From positions 105,956,400-106,020,399 of the forward strand of contig NC_082690.1 of NCBI RefSeq assembly GCF_949987515.2: 64,000 bases of DNA, written 5' to 3'. The position numbers and the translations under genes are program-made. Below the pieces are notes generated by a model. It was not told the origin of the DNA and made no database searches. It saw nothing but the letters and a program-made list of their open reading frames with translations. Source of the DNA: Delphinus delphis. Its lineage: Eukaryota; Chordata; Mammalia; Artiodactyla; Delphinidae. Below, piece by piece: positions 32,550 to 44,000 of the stretch (its first letter is position 1; each line of letters starts with the position of its first letter).

Positions 32550-32872
32550 AGGAAGAGTGAGTTTGCTCTCTGCTTGAGATGGGACATCCAACCTCTGCCC
32601 TCGGACATCAGTGCTCCTGGTTTTTAACCTTTGGACTTGGAGTGGGACTTACATCATTGGCTCCCTTGTTCTCTTGCCTTCAGGTTTGTAGTAGAATTAT
32701 ACTTTTCTGGGTCTCCAGCTTGAAGATGGCAGATTGAGAGACTTAGCCTCTATAACAGCATGATCCAATCTCTCATAATACATCTCTTTCTCTATATCTA
32801 TATATATCCTATTGGTAGTTTCTCTGGACAACCCTGACTAACACAATGGGATTTTTGGGGGGATTAAATGTT

Positions 32873-33300
32873 TGTTGTTAACCTAAAACAACAAAATAGC
32901 CAGTTATTTTACCAGCAAACGGGTTTATTCAGGAGCAGCAAAGAATTGCAATACAGACATGCAAACATGGCAAACCACATGCGAGTCCAGTAAAGCAGAG
33001 GAGAGGAAACCCTTTTATAGAGGAGAAGGGGGAGTTGGGAGGGACTGTTATAAACAAAAAGTCCACTGGGGGAAACTGGGGGCTGGAAGTGTAGTGGCCT
33101 TTCATTGGCTGAGTTATGACAGTCTCTCATTGGCTGAGTTGTTGCCAGGCAAGGAGAAAATCTTTGTTTCTCCTGCTGGATGTAGTAAGTAAGCAGTGTC
33201 ACTTCCGGAGGAGAATCTGAATTAAGGTCAAGTGGTGAGAGCTCCCCCTTGTGGCCTCCTGAATCCATTTTAATGAGGTTTCCCTTTACTAATTTTCACA
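32873..33300 (-). mobile_element. solo LTR of an ERV1-like retrovirus
   Basis: Read on the minus strand it begins tgtgaaaattagtaaaggg and ends near ggttaacaaca. It has two cagccaatga direct repeats, a TATA box (tctataaaaggg), a polyadenylation signal (gaataaacccg) and the same U5 as the LTR at 29.1 kb. It is about 428 bp and apparently complete. No internal retroviral sequence adjoins it and no clear target duplication was found. Confidence 0.8.
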
Positions 33301-34477
33301 GCATGGTATCTCACGGCAAAGCGCCTGGCACAGCACCTGGCCTACAGCAAGCACTGGATGAAAGGTAGTGATGGAGTGGGCGGAGCCTGCATGCTTAGCT
33401 TGGCCTGGGGCGGAGTCAGACACCTTGTAGAGGCGGAGACCTCCCACACCTGCTGTGGGTCACTAGGCAGTCCACCTGTAAACTGACCTCCAGTGACCTC
33501 ACCTGCCAGGTCCCCTCCACTTTTCAGAGGTGGAAATTGAGGCTTAGAGAGGGTCGAGCACTGGCTCCAGACCGTAGCCAGTGATCAGTGGAGGCTGGAA
33601 CCGAAAGTGGTCTGGGTGCGTCCGGGCACAGGATGAGATTCGGGTGACACAGGAACACAGTATCGATTTTCACAGTTAGGCATTTGTTTAATCTGTGTCA
33701 ATAAACAGCTGCTACATCAAGGCTAGGACTTCATAGCTCTAATGGCTCATGACAAAGCTAAAGGAAGGGTTTAAGTAAAAATACAAAAGTGAGGGAAATT
33801 AGAGAGAAGTGTTAGGTATTAACACCCATGTTGGTAGGCTACAGCAGAAATCAGGAAGGTCAAAGTTGAAGGGAGCCTGGGAACCGCCACCTCGGCCCAG
33901 GCAAATCCCTTCCTTCTGGAATAGACATCAGGTAAGAAGGACAGGTGCGGAATGGTGGTCTTAAGTTTCCAGGTGCCCCACTCTTTCTGGGGCAGCAAGA
34001 CAGGTCTCATCATCCTAGCCCTGCACCCACCCCTGGACCCCTCCCCACTCTTCAGGGAAGGACAAAGGCCACTGGTCCCAGGGGTCCAGATACCCATCCC
34101 CAGTGGAAGGATGGGGATGTGACAAGAAAGACAAGGCAAGAGTCTCTAGGGGAGGGGAGGTGTTTGGAGGGTCCCAGGTGTCCAGTTGGGACCACTTTGG
34201 CCAATTTTGCTTTGGTGGGACCTCCGCAATGAGTCCCCATCCTGCTGTGACAGCAGTAGCCCTCCACGGTCCCAGAGGGAGCTCTGGGCCTTCCTTAAGA
34301 CCTCCTGGCTGCCCACCTGCCGCTACCAACACCCATCAGATCTGCAGCTGACTGAGGGCTCCCGTGAATCTGACCCTTCTCTAGTCCTTCCTTCCTGCTG
34401 GCTTTTCCTGCAAATCATCCTAGAAACGTTACCGATCCTCTCGAATTTCCTTTAACCATTTCCCTGCATTATACACC
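33301..34477. other. unassigned sequence with MIR-like traces
   Basis: 'cctggcctacagcaagcact' (about 33337) and 'ttttcagaggtggaaattga' (about 33522) resemble MIR. The rest is unassigned. Confidence 0.4.
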
Positions 34478-34485
34478 CTGTACAC

Positions 34486-34705
34486 CAGTAGTCCCCAACC
34501 TTTTTGGCACCAGGGACCGGTTTCGTGGAAGATGATTCTTCCACAGACCAGGGGTGGGCGGATGGTTCAGGCGGTAATACGAGCGACGGGGAGCGGCAGA
34601 TGCAGCTTCGCTCGCTTGTCCACTGCTCACCTCCTGCCGTGCAGCCGGGTTCCCAAGAGGCCACAGACCGCTACCGGTCCACGGCCCAGGGGTTGGGGAC
34701 CCCTG
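34486..34705. mobile_element. non-autonomous hAT DNA transposon with intact 8-bp target duplication
   Basis: Terminal inverted repeats: cagtagtccccaacctttttgg at the left and the complement of caggggtccccaacccctgg at the right. Flanked on both sides by ctgtacac (34478-34485 and 34706-34713), the 8-bp duplication typical of hAT transposition. About 220 bp, with no transposase. Confidence 0.88.
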
Positions 34706-35019
34706 CTGTACACCGTTTCCAAGCTGTGTTGCGATTTGTAATAAGGAAAGTATATCTGGTCTTCATCCCTGTTTCTGGGGCAGAGTTCCTAAACATACTC
34801 TTGGAATTTCCTAAAGGATAAAAGTCACCAGAATGGAACGTGTGTCTTTTGTTATAACTGGTCCCTTTCAGCCACACCTGATTTATGTTAATGGGGTGAC
34901 TTTCGGAAAGCTCCTAGCTCGAACTTCAAGCCTCACCCCCCACCTCTGAGGAGCAGAGAAGGGCTGGAAGTTGAGTTAATCACTGGCGGCCAATGATTTA
35001 ATCCATCCTGCCAACTTAG

Positions 35020-35165
35020 TAATTATGGGATGCGGTGGAGGTGTTAGCTGACGCCATGGTGGTCAACATTCTGCAATATCTACGTGTATCAGATCATCAT
35101 GTCGTACACCTTAAACATACACAGTGTTCCATGTCGATTATATCTCGATAAAGCTGGGAAAAAAA
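35020..35165 (+). mobile_element. L1 3'-end fragment
   Basis: 'atcatcatgtcgtacacctt', 'ttatatctcgataaagctgg' and poly(A). Confidence 0.75.
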
Positions 35166-35851
35166 CTCCCCCCCGCCCCCCGCCAAAAATAAATGTCATG
35201 ACTCTATAATGAAGCCTCGTTAAAAATCCTTAAAGCGCGGGGTTTGGAGAACTTCAGGTTTGGTGAACAGGAACATTCATGTGCCAGGAGGGTGGTGACT
35301 CCAAAGTCCACGGGGGCAGAGGCTTCTGGGCTCAGGGTCCGTCCAGGCCTGTGCTGTGTGCCTCTTCACCTGGCTGTTCGTTAGCATCCTTTAGTATCCT
35401 CTGTAATAAGTGAGTAATTTAGTAAGGAAACTGTTTCCCTTCATTCTGAGGCTTGCTAGCAAACAGTCAGCCCTGAGGAGGGAGTCATGGAAATCTCTAG
35501 TCTATCGCTGTCGGTCAGAAGCACAGGTGACAACCTGGACCTGCCATGGGCGTCTGAAGTGGGGCTGTCTTGTGGGACCGGGTCTGGGCTCTCCCCAGGT
35601 GGATGGTGTCAGAATTCAGCTGTAGGACCCTCAGCTGGTGTCCCGAGATTCTGAGGATTGCTTGGTGTGGGGGAAGCTCCACACTGGGGGGCCAGACATG
35701 AAGTCCTGAGTGCAGAGCAGTGTGAGGGTGGTCGTAAGAGCAGAGCAGAGAAGAAACATGCAGGTGTTTTTTCTATTCACAGGTCTCTTACAGTTTTTCT
35801 TTGTGCATTTGGTCATTTTCTTTCTACTTCGTTGTTATGTTCTCAGAGGCA
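35166..35851. other. unassigned sequence
   Basis: No gene or repeat was recognised. Confidence 0.35.
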
Positions 35852-35865
35852 CTGTTTCACTTTTT

Positions 35866-35984
35866 TTTGGCCATGCCGCATGGCTTCCGGGATCTTAGTT
35901 CCCCGACCAGGGCTCGAACCCATGGCCCCTGCAGTGGAAGTGTGGAGTCCTAACCACTGGGCTGCCTGAACCGCCAGGGAATTC
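35866..35984 (-). mobile_element. CHR-type short SINE
   Basis: Reverse element; 14-bp duplication ctgtttcacttttt at 35852-35865 and 35985-35998. Confidence 0.93.
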
Positions 35985-36041
35985 CTGTTTCACTTTTTAA
36001 AAAAAAATTAAAGTTCTAAAGTTTTAATTAAAGTTCTAATA

Positions 36042-36188
36042 CTCTTTTTTTTTTTTTTTAAATATTTATTTATTTTTGCTGGGTCTTAGTTGCGGCATGT
36101 GGGATCTAGTTCCCCAGCCAGGGATCAAACCTAGGCCCCTTGCATTGGGAGTGCGGAGTCTTACCCACTGGACCACCAGGGAAGTCCC
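36042..36188 (-). mobile_element. CHR-type short SINE
   Basis: Reverse element: poly(T), 'gatctagttccccagccagg', 'ggaccaccagggaagtccc'. Confidence 0.88.
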
Positions 36189-36209
36189 CTCAAGTTTCAC
36201 TTTAAAAAA

Positions 36210-36579
36210 AAATGTTTTCATGTATTTATTTATTTTTGGCTGCGTTGGGTCTTCGTTGCTGTGCGCGGGCTTTCTCTAGTTGCGGCAAGCGGGGGCTACT
36301 CTTCGTTGCGGTGCGCGAGCTTCTCGTTGCGGTGGCTTCTCTTGTTGTGGAGCACGGGCTCTAGGTGGACGGGCTTCAGTAGTTGCGGCTCGCGGGCTCT
36401 AGAGCGCAGGCTCAGTAGCTGTGGCACACGGGCTTAGTTGCTCCGCGGCATGTGGGATCTTCCTGGACCAAGGCTCGAACCCTGGTCCCCTGCATTGGCA
36501 GGCAGATTCTTAACCACTGCGCCACTACGGAAGCCCCTGGCAGGTGGATTCTTAACCACTGCACCACCAGGGAAGTCCC
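36210..36579 (-). mobile_element. CHR long-form SINE plus duplicated head
   Basis: Reverse element ending at about 36535, followed directly by a second copy of the head only (36537-36579, 'ttaaccactgcaccaccagg'). Confidence 0.9.
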
Positions 36580-36594
36580 TTCATGTTTTTGAAT

Positions 36595-36711
36595 TAAAAA
36601 AAATTTTTTTTCGGCCGTGTGGCATGTGGAACTTCCCCAACCAGGGATCAAACCCGTGCCCCCTGCAGTGGAAGCGTGGAGTCTTAACCACTGGGATGCC
36701 AGGGAATTCCT
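36595..36711 (-). mobile_element. CHR-type short SINE
   Basis: Reverse element: 'ttttcggccgtgtggcatgt' to 'ctgggatgccagggaattcc'. Confidence 0.88.
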
Positions 36712-36974
36712 GGAAGGTTTTCTTAAGGAACTTTTCATATCAGGTGAAATACCAGTTTCAATTTCAAGGTATGGGTTTGACAGTAAAGCAGAGTCTTCCT
36801 TAAAGGAGCAGCAAATCACATCTTTCCTTTTGTACGCATTGCATGGTCCTGTGAAGAGAACTTTCTGGAAGGTAAGAAACTGTCAGTGAGCCGCTGAGCA
36901 ACGTGCCTTAACAATTAGCATGATGCCCACGTTCACCCCAGCACACCCACTGGTGCCAGGCAAGGCGGGTGCCT
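36712..36974. other. unassigned sequence
   Basis: Nothing recognised. Confidence 0.3.
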
Positions 36975-36990
36975 CTAATGTCCCCACTTT

Positions 36991-37365
36991 TTTAAAAAAA
37001 TGTAATTTTATTTTATTTTAAATTAATTAATTAATTAAATTTTGACTGTGTTGGGTCTTCGTTGCTGCACGTGGGCTTTCTGTAGTTGCAGTGAGCAGGG
37101 CTACTCTTTGTTGTGGTGCGCGGGCTTCTCATTGTGGTGGCTTCTCTTGTTGCGGAGCAAGGGCTCTATACACATGGGCTTCAGTAGTTGTTGCACACGG
37201 GCTCAGTAGTTGTGGCTCGCGGGCTCTAGTGTGCAGGCTCAGCAGTTGTGGTGCACAGGCTTAGTTGCTCTGCGGCATGTGGGATCTTCCCGGACCAGGG
37301 CTTGAACCCGTGTCCCCTGCACTGGCAGGCAGATTCTTAACCACTGCACCACCAGGGAAGTCCCG
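36991..37365 (-). mobile_element. CHR long-form SINE with 16-bp target duplication
   Basis: Reverse element; perfect duplication ctaatgtccccacttt at 36975-36990 and 37366-37381. Confidence 0.95.
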
Positions 37366-38131
37366 CTAATGTCCCCACTTTGCAACAAGGAAACCAACGC
37401 ACACAGTAAGAACTTGCTCAGGGCACAGACGGAATAAGTGGCAGAAGTGGGGTTCAGCCTTGCGGGGCTGGCAAGACTCCACTTTTCTTTAACATCTTTA
37501 TTGGAGTATGATTGCTTTACAATGTTGTGTTAGTTTCTGCTGTATAACAAATAAAATCAGCTATATGTGTACACATATCCCCATATCCTCTCCCTCTTGT
37601 GTCTCCCTCCCACCCTCCCTATCCTACCCCTCTAGGTGGTCACAAAGCACCGAGCTGATCTCCCTGTGCTATGCGGCTGCTTCCCACTAGCTATCTATTT
37701 TACATTTGGTAGTGTATATATGTCAATGCTACTCTCTCACTTCATTGCAGCTTACCCTTCCTCCTCCCTGTGTCCTCAAGTTCATTCTGTACATCTGTGT
37801 CTTTATTCCTGTCCTGCCCTTAGGTTCATGAGAACCATGTTTTTTTTTTGTTTTTTGTGTTTTTGTTTTTTTTTAGGTTCCATATATATGTGTTAGCATA
37901 TGGTATTTGTTTTTCTCTTTCTGACTTACTTCACTCTGTATGACAGACTCTAGGTCCATCCACCTCACTACAAATAATTCGATTTTGTTTCTTTTATGGC
38001 TGAGAAACATTCCATTGTATATATGTGCCACATCTTCTTTATCCATTCATCTGTGGATGGACACTTGGGTTGCTTCCATGTCCTGGTTATTATAAATAGT
38101 GCTGCAATGAACATTGTGGTACATGACTCTT

Positions 38132-38448
38132 TTTTTTTTTGAAGATGTTGGGGGTAGGGATTAATTAATTAATTAATTAATTTTTGCTGTGTTGGGTCTT
38201 TGTTTCTGTGCGAGGGCTTTCTCTAGTGCGGGGGCCACTCTTCCTCGTGGTGCACGGGCCTCTCACTATCGCGGCCTCTCTTGTTGCGGAGCACAGGCTC
38301 CAGACGCGCAGGCTCAGTAGTTGTGGCTCACGGGCCTAGTTGCTCCGAGGCATGTGGGATCCTCCCAGACCAGGGCTCGAACCCGTGTCCCCTGCATTGG
38401 CAGGCAGATTCTCAACCACTGCGCCACCAGGGAAGCCCCCGAAGCCCC
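38132..38448 (-). mobile_element. CHR SINE nested in L1 3' region
   Basis: Reverse element with the 10-bp duplication catgactctt at 38122-38131 and 38449-38458. It contains a short (TTAA)n tail. Confidence 0.93.
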
Positions 38449-38459
38449 CATGACTCTTC

Positions 38460-41400
38460 TTGAATTATGGTTTTCTCAGGGTATATGCCCAGTAGTGGGA
38501 TTGCTGGGTCGTACGGTAGTTCTATTTTTAGTTTTTTTAAAACCTCCATACTGTTCTCCATAGTGGCTGTATCAATTTACATTCCCACAATAGTGCAAGA
38601 GAGTTCCTTTTTCTCCACACCCTCTCCAGCATTTATTGTTTGTAGATTTTTTGATGATGGCCATTCTGACTGGTGTGAGGTGATACCTCATTGTAGTTTT
38701 GGTTTGCATTTCTCTAATGATTAGTGATGTTGAGCATCCTTTCATGTGTTTGTTGGCAAGCTGTATATCTTCTTTGGAGAAATGTCTATTTAGACCTTCT
38801 GCCCATTTTTGGATTGGGTTGTTTGTTTTTTCGATATTGAGCTGCATGAGCTGCTTGTATATTTTGGAGATTAATCCTTTGTCAGTTGCTTCATTTGCAA
38901 ATATTTTCTCCCATTCTGAGGGTTGTATTTTCGTCTTGTTCATGGTCCCCTTTGCTGTGCAAAAGTTTTAAGTTTCACTACGACCCATTTTTAAATTTTT
39001 GCTTTTATTTCCATTTCTCTAAGAGGTGGGTCAAAAAGGATCTTGCTATGATTTAAGTCAAAGAGTGTTCTTCCTATGTTTTCCTCTAAGAGTTTTATAG
39101 TGTCTGGCCTTATGTTTAGGTCTTTAATCCACTTTGAGTTTATTTTTGTGTATGGTGTTAAGAAGTGTTCCAATTTCATTCTTTTACATGTAGCTGTCCA
39201 GTTTTCCCAGCACCACTTATTGAAGAGGCTGTCTTTTCTCCACTGTATATTCTTGCCTCCTTTATCAAAGATAAGGTAACCATATGTGTGTGGGTTTATC
39301 TCTGAGCTTTCTATCCTGTTCCATTGATCTATATTTCTGTTTTTGTGCCAGTACCATATCGTCTTGATTACTGTAGCTTTGTAGTATAGTCTGAAGTCAG
39401 GGAGCCTGATTCCTCCAGCTCTGTGTTTCTTTCTCAAGATGGCTTTGACTATTTGGGGTCTTTTGTGTTTCCATACAAATTGTGAAATTTTTTGTTCTAG
39501 TTCTGTGAAAAATGCCATTGGTAATTTGATAGGGATTGCATTGAATCTGTAGATTGCTTTGGGTAGTATAGTCATTTTCACAATGTTGATTCTTCCAATC
39601 CAAGAACATGGTATATCTCTCCATCTGTTTGTATCATCTTTAATTTCTTTCATCAGTGTCTTATAGTTTTCTGCATGCAGGTCTTCTGTTTCCTTAGATA
39701 GGTTTATTCCTAGGTATTTTATTCTTTTTGTTGCAATGGTAAATAGGAGTGTTTCCTTAATTTCTCTTTCAGATTTTTCAACATTACTGTATAGGAATGC
39801 AAGAGATTTCTGTGCATTAATTTTGTATCCTGCTACTTTACCAAATTCATTGATTAGCTCTAGCAGTTTTCTGGTAGCTTCTTTAGGATTCTCTATGTAC
39901 AGTATCATGTCATCTGCAAACAGTGACAGCTTTACTTCTTCTTTTCCAATTTGGATTCCTTTTATTTCTTTTTCTTCTCTGATTGCTGTGGCTAAAACTT
40001 CCAAAAGTATGCTGAATAATAGTGGTGAGAGTGGGCAACCTTGTCTTGTTCCTGATTTTAGAGGAAATGGTTTCAGTTTTTCACCATTGAGAATGATGTT
40101 GGCTGTGGGTTTGTCAAATATGGCCTTTATTATGTTGAGGTAAGTTCTCTCTATGCCAACTTTCTGGAGAGTTTTTATCATAAATGTGTGTTGAATTTTG
40201 TCAAAGCCTTTTCTGCATCTATTGAGATTATCATATGGCTTTTAATCCTTCAGTTTGTTAATATGGTGTATCACACTGATCGATTTGCATATATTGAAGA
40301 ACCTTTGCATTCCTGGGATAATCCCCACTTGATCATGGTGTATGATCCTTTTAATGTGCTGTTGGATTCTGTTTGTTAGTATTTTGTTGAAGTTTTTGCA
40401 TCTATATTCATCAGGGATATTGGCCTGTTGTTTTCTTTCCTTGTGACATCTTTGTCTGGTTTTGGTATCAGGGTTATGGTGGCCTCGTAGAATGAGTTTG
40501 GGAGTGTTCCTCCCTCTGCTATATTTTGGAAGAGGTTGAGAAGGATAGGTGTTAGCTCTTCTCTAAATGTTTGATAGAATTTGCCTGTGAAGCCATCTGG
40601 TCCTGGGCTTTTGTTTGTTGGAAGATTTTTAATCACAGTTTCAATTTCAGTGCTTGTGATTGGTCTGTTTATATTTTCTATTTCTTCCTGGTTCAGTCTT
40701 GGAAGGTTGTGCTTTTCTAAGAATTTGTCCATTTCTTCCAGGTTGTCCACTTTATTGGTATATAGTTGCTTGTAGTAATCCTTTATGACTCTTTGTATTT
40801 CTGCAGGGTCAGTTGTTACTTCTCCTTTTACATTTCTAATTCTATTGATTTGAGTCTTCTTCCTTTTTTTCTTGATGAGTCTGGCTAGTGGTTTATCAAT
40901 TTTGTTTATCTTCTCAAAGAACCAGCTTTTAGTTTTACTGATCTTTTCTATTGTTTCCTTCATTTCTTTTTCATTTATTTCTGATCTGATCTTTATGATT
41001 TCTTTCCTTCTGCTAACTTTGGGTTTTTTTTGTTCTTCTTTCTCTAATTGCTTTAGGTGTAAGGTTAGGTTGTTTATTTGAGATTTTTCTTGTTTCTTGA
41101 GGTAGAAGTGTATTGCTATAAAATTCCTTCTTAGAACTGCTTTTGCTGCATCCCATAGGTTTTGGGTCATCGTGTTTTCATTGTCATTTGTTTCTAGGTA
41201 TTTTTTGATTTCCTCTTTGATTTCTTCAGCGATCTCTTGGTTATTTAGTAGCATATTGTTTAGCCTCCATGTGTTTGTATTCTTACAGTTTTTTTTTTCC
41301 CGGTAATTGATATCTAGTCTCATAGCACTGTGGTCAGAAAAGATAATTGATACAATTTCAATTTTCTTAAATTTAGCAAGGCTTGATTTATGACCCAAGA

Positions 41401-42237
41401 TATGATCTATCCTGGAGAATGTTCCATGAGCACTTGAGAAGAAAGTGTATTCTGTTGTTTTGGGGTGGAATGTCCTATAAACATCAATTAAGTCCATCTT
41501 GTTTAATGTGTCATTTAAAGCTTGTGTTTCCTTATTTTCATTTTGGATGATCTGTCCATTGGTGAAACTGGGGTGTTAAAGTCCCCTACTATTATTGTGT
41601 TACTGTCAATTTCCCCTCTTATGGATGTTAGCATTTGCCTTATGTACTGAGGTGCTCCTATGTTGGGTGCATAAATATTTACAATTGTTATATCTTCTTC
41701 TTGGATTGATCCCTTGATCATTATGTAGTGTCCTTCTTTGTCTCTTGTAATAGTCTTCATTTAAAAGTCTATTTTGTCTGATATGAGAATTGCTACTCCA
41801 GCTTTCTTTTGATTTCCATTTGCATGGAATATCTTTTTCCAGCCCCTCACTTTCAGTCTGTATGCATCCCTAGGTCTGAAGTGGGTCTCTTGTAGACAGC
41901 ATATATACGGGTCTTGTTTTTGTATCCATTCAGCCAGTCTATATCTTTTTTTTGTTTGTTTTTGTGGTATGTGGGCCTCTCACTGTTGTGGCCTCTCCCG
42001 TTGCGGAGCCCAGGCTCCAGACATGCAGGCTCAGTGGCCATGGCTCACGGGACCAGCCGCTCCGCGGCATGTGGGATCTTCCCGGACCGGGGCACGAACC
42101 CATGTCCCCTGCATCGGCAGGTGGACTCTCAACCACTGCGCCACCAGGGAAGCCCTAGCCAGTCTATATCTTTTGATTGGAGCATTTAATCCATTTACAT
42201 TTAAGGTAATTATCGATATGTATGTTCCTATTACCAT
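38460..42237 (-). pseudogene. L1 ORF2 remnant (endonuclease-reverse transcriptase)
   Basis: The start at 42237 gives MVIGTYISIITLNVNGLNAP, the usual ORF2 N-terminus, then a SINE interrupts it. Further pieces in order: endonuclease (41760-41515, with NIYAPN and VGDFNT), endonuclease C-terminus and RT N-terminus (41497-40376, with DHSAMRL and SPGPDGF), RT core (40181-38991, with QGCPLSP and the FADDM catalytic motif) and the Cys-containing C-terminus (38943-38572, with [11 protein letters not shown]). At least three frame breaks separate them. ORF2p is the nicking and reverse-transcribing enzyme that also mobilises SINEs; this copy cannot make it. Confidence 0.93.
41950..42156 (-). mobile_element. 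compact CHR-type SINE inside L1 ORF2, perfect 18-bp target duplication
   Basis: Reverse element of 207 bp (ttgtttgtttttgtggtatg... to ...caccagggaagccct). The duplication agccagtctatatctttt is exact at 41932-41949 and 42157-42174. It breaks the endonuclease domain and is among the youngest-looking insertions in the window. Confidence 0.95.
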
Positions 42238-42309
42238 TTTCTCAATTGTTTTTGGTTTGTTTTTGTAGGTCTTTTTCTTCTCTTGTGTTTCTTGCCTAGA
42301 TAAGTTCCT

Positions 42310-43160
42310 TTAGCATTTGTTGTAAAGCTGTTTTCGTGGTGCTGAATTCTCTTAACTTTTGCCTGTCTGTAAAGGTTTTAATTTCTCTGTCCAATCTGAA
42401 TGAGATCCTTGCTGGGTAGAGTAATCTTTGTTGTAGGTTTTTCCTTTTCACCACTTTAAATATGTCTTGCCACTCCCTTCTGGCTTGCAGAGTTTCTGCT
42501 GAAAGATCAGCTGTTTACGTTGTGGGGATTCCTTTGTATGTTATTTGTTGCTTTTCCCTTGCTGCTTTTAATATTTTTCTTCATATTCAATTTTTGATAG
42601 TTTGATTAATATGTGTCTTGGCATGTTTCTCCTTGGATTTATCCTCTATGGGACTCTCTGCGTTTCCTGGACTTGATTGACTGTTTCCTTTTCCATGTTA
42701 GGGAAGTTTTCAACTATAATCTCTTCAAATATTTTCTCAGACCCTTTATCTCTTCTTCTTCTGGGACCCCTATAATTCGAATGTTGGTGCGTTTTATGTT
42801 GTCCCAGAGGTCTCTGAGACTGTCCTCAATTCTTTTCATTCTTTTCTCTTTATTCTGCTCCGTGTTAGTTATTTCCACTATTTTATCTTCCAGGTCACTT
42901 ATCCATTCTTCTGCCTGTTATTTTGCTATTGATTCCTTCTAGAGAATTTTTAATTTCATTTATTGTGTTGTTCATCATTGTTTGCTCTTTAGTTCTTCCA
43001 GGTCCTTGTTAAACGTTTCTTGTATTTTCTCCATTCTATTTCCAAGATTTTGGATCACACTTACTATCATTATTCTGAATTCTTTTTCAGGTAGACTGCC
43101 TATTTCTTCTTCATTTGTTTGGTCTGGTGGGTTTTTACCTTGCTCCTTCTTCTCCTGCAT
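42310..43160 (-). pseudogene. L1 ORF1 remnant
   Basis: The minus-strand frame 43160-42975 reads NEEEIGSLPEKEFRIMIV and NRMEKIQETFNKDLEELK, the coiled-coil start of an L1 ORF1 protein (RNA-binding chaperone). Downstream parts are in broken frames. Confidence 0.8.
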
Positions 43161-44000
43161 ATTTCTCTGTCTTCTCCTTTTGCTTAACTTACTGTGTTTT
43201 GCATCTCCTCTTCACAGGCTGCATGTTCCTAGTTCCTGTTGTTTTTGGTGTCTGCCCCCAGTGGGTGAGGTTGGTTCAGTGGCTTGTGTAGCCTTCCTGG
43301 TGGAGGGGACTGGTACCTGTGTTCTGGTGGATGGGGCTGGATCTTTTCTGCTGGGCAGGGCTGCGTCTGGTGGTGTGTTTTGGGATGTCTTTGAACTTTG
43401 TATGATTTTAGGCAGCCTCTCTGCTAATGGGTGGGGTTGCGTTCCTGTCTGGCTAGTTGTTTGGCAAAGGCTGTCCAGCATTGGAGCTTGCTGGCCGTTG
43501 GGTGGAGCTGGGTCTTAGCATTGAGACGGAGATCTCTGGGAGAGCTTCTGCTGTTTGATATTACGTGGGGCTGGGAGGTCTCTGGTGGACCAATATCCTG
43601 AACTTGGCTCTCCCACCTCAGAGGCTCAGGCCTGACACCAGGCCGGAGAACCAAGACCCTGTCAGCCACACGGCTCGGGCAGCCATCCTGTCATGGAGTC
43701 ACCTGAGAGCTGGGCGTCCTATCAGGGGCTCCTCTCCTCAGGTCTCAGAGATGCCTGAGGGGCGGCCTCCTGTCAGGGGCTTCCTGGTCAGGTGCAGAGG
43801 CCTGAGGGCCGGGCGTCAGGTCTGAGTCATGTGGGGTACTGGGCACTTGCCTTCTCTGCTCCAGACTGCAGCGTTGGGGGGGTTCGGCTGGTGTCTGAGG
43901 CCCAGGTTACAGCTTCCACCCAGGTTTACATCTGAGCCCCAGGTTTAAGACTTGGGGAGTTTCAAGACACCACTTTGAACAATTCAAAAAAGCCCCTCAG

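Larger units (their letters stand above)
32085..32850 (-). mobile_element. ancient interspersed repeat interrupted by SINEs
   Basis: Opposite-orientation relative of 26.4-28.0 kb: 'ttgtatgtgtcaacttgaca', 'gtgtgtctgtgagggtgttt', 'agagggcctgaattgaacaa' and finally 'tctctggacaaccctgacta'. Two SINE pieces lie at 32339-32549. Confidence 0.65.
37486..43963 (-). mobile_element. near-full-length L1, inactive
   Basis: Reverse-oriented L1 with 3' UTR (37486-38.45 kb), ORF2 (about 42237 down to 38.46 kb), ORF1 (N-terminal part at 43160-42975) and 5' UTR to 43963. The flanks aagactccacttt (37473-37485) and aagacaccacttt (43964-43976) are a 13-bp target duplication with one mismatch. Two SINEs lie inside (38132-38448 and 41950-42156), so the L1 itself is about 5.95 kb. 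Frame breaks and the SINE in the endonuclease region make it inactive. Confidence 0.95.

Noticed and set aside
29135..33300. A provirus bounded by two LTRs
   Set aside because: The LTRs point in opposite directions and the interval holds only L1, SINE and other non-viral repeats.
38991..41497. Two long minus-strand ORFs (396 and 373 codons)
   Set aside because: These are L1 ORF2 fragments (FADDM, SPGPDGF), not a host gene.
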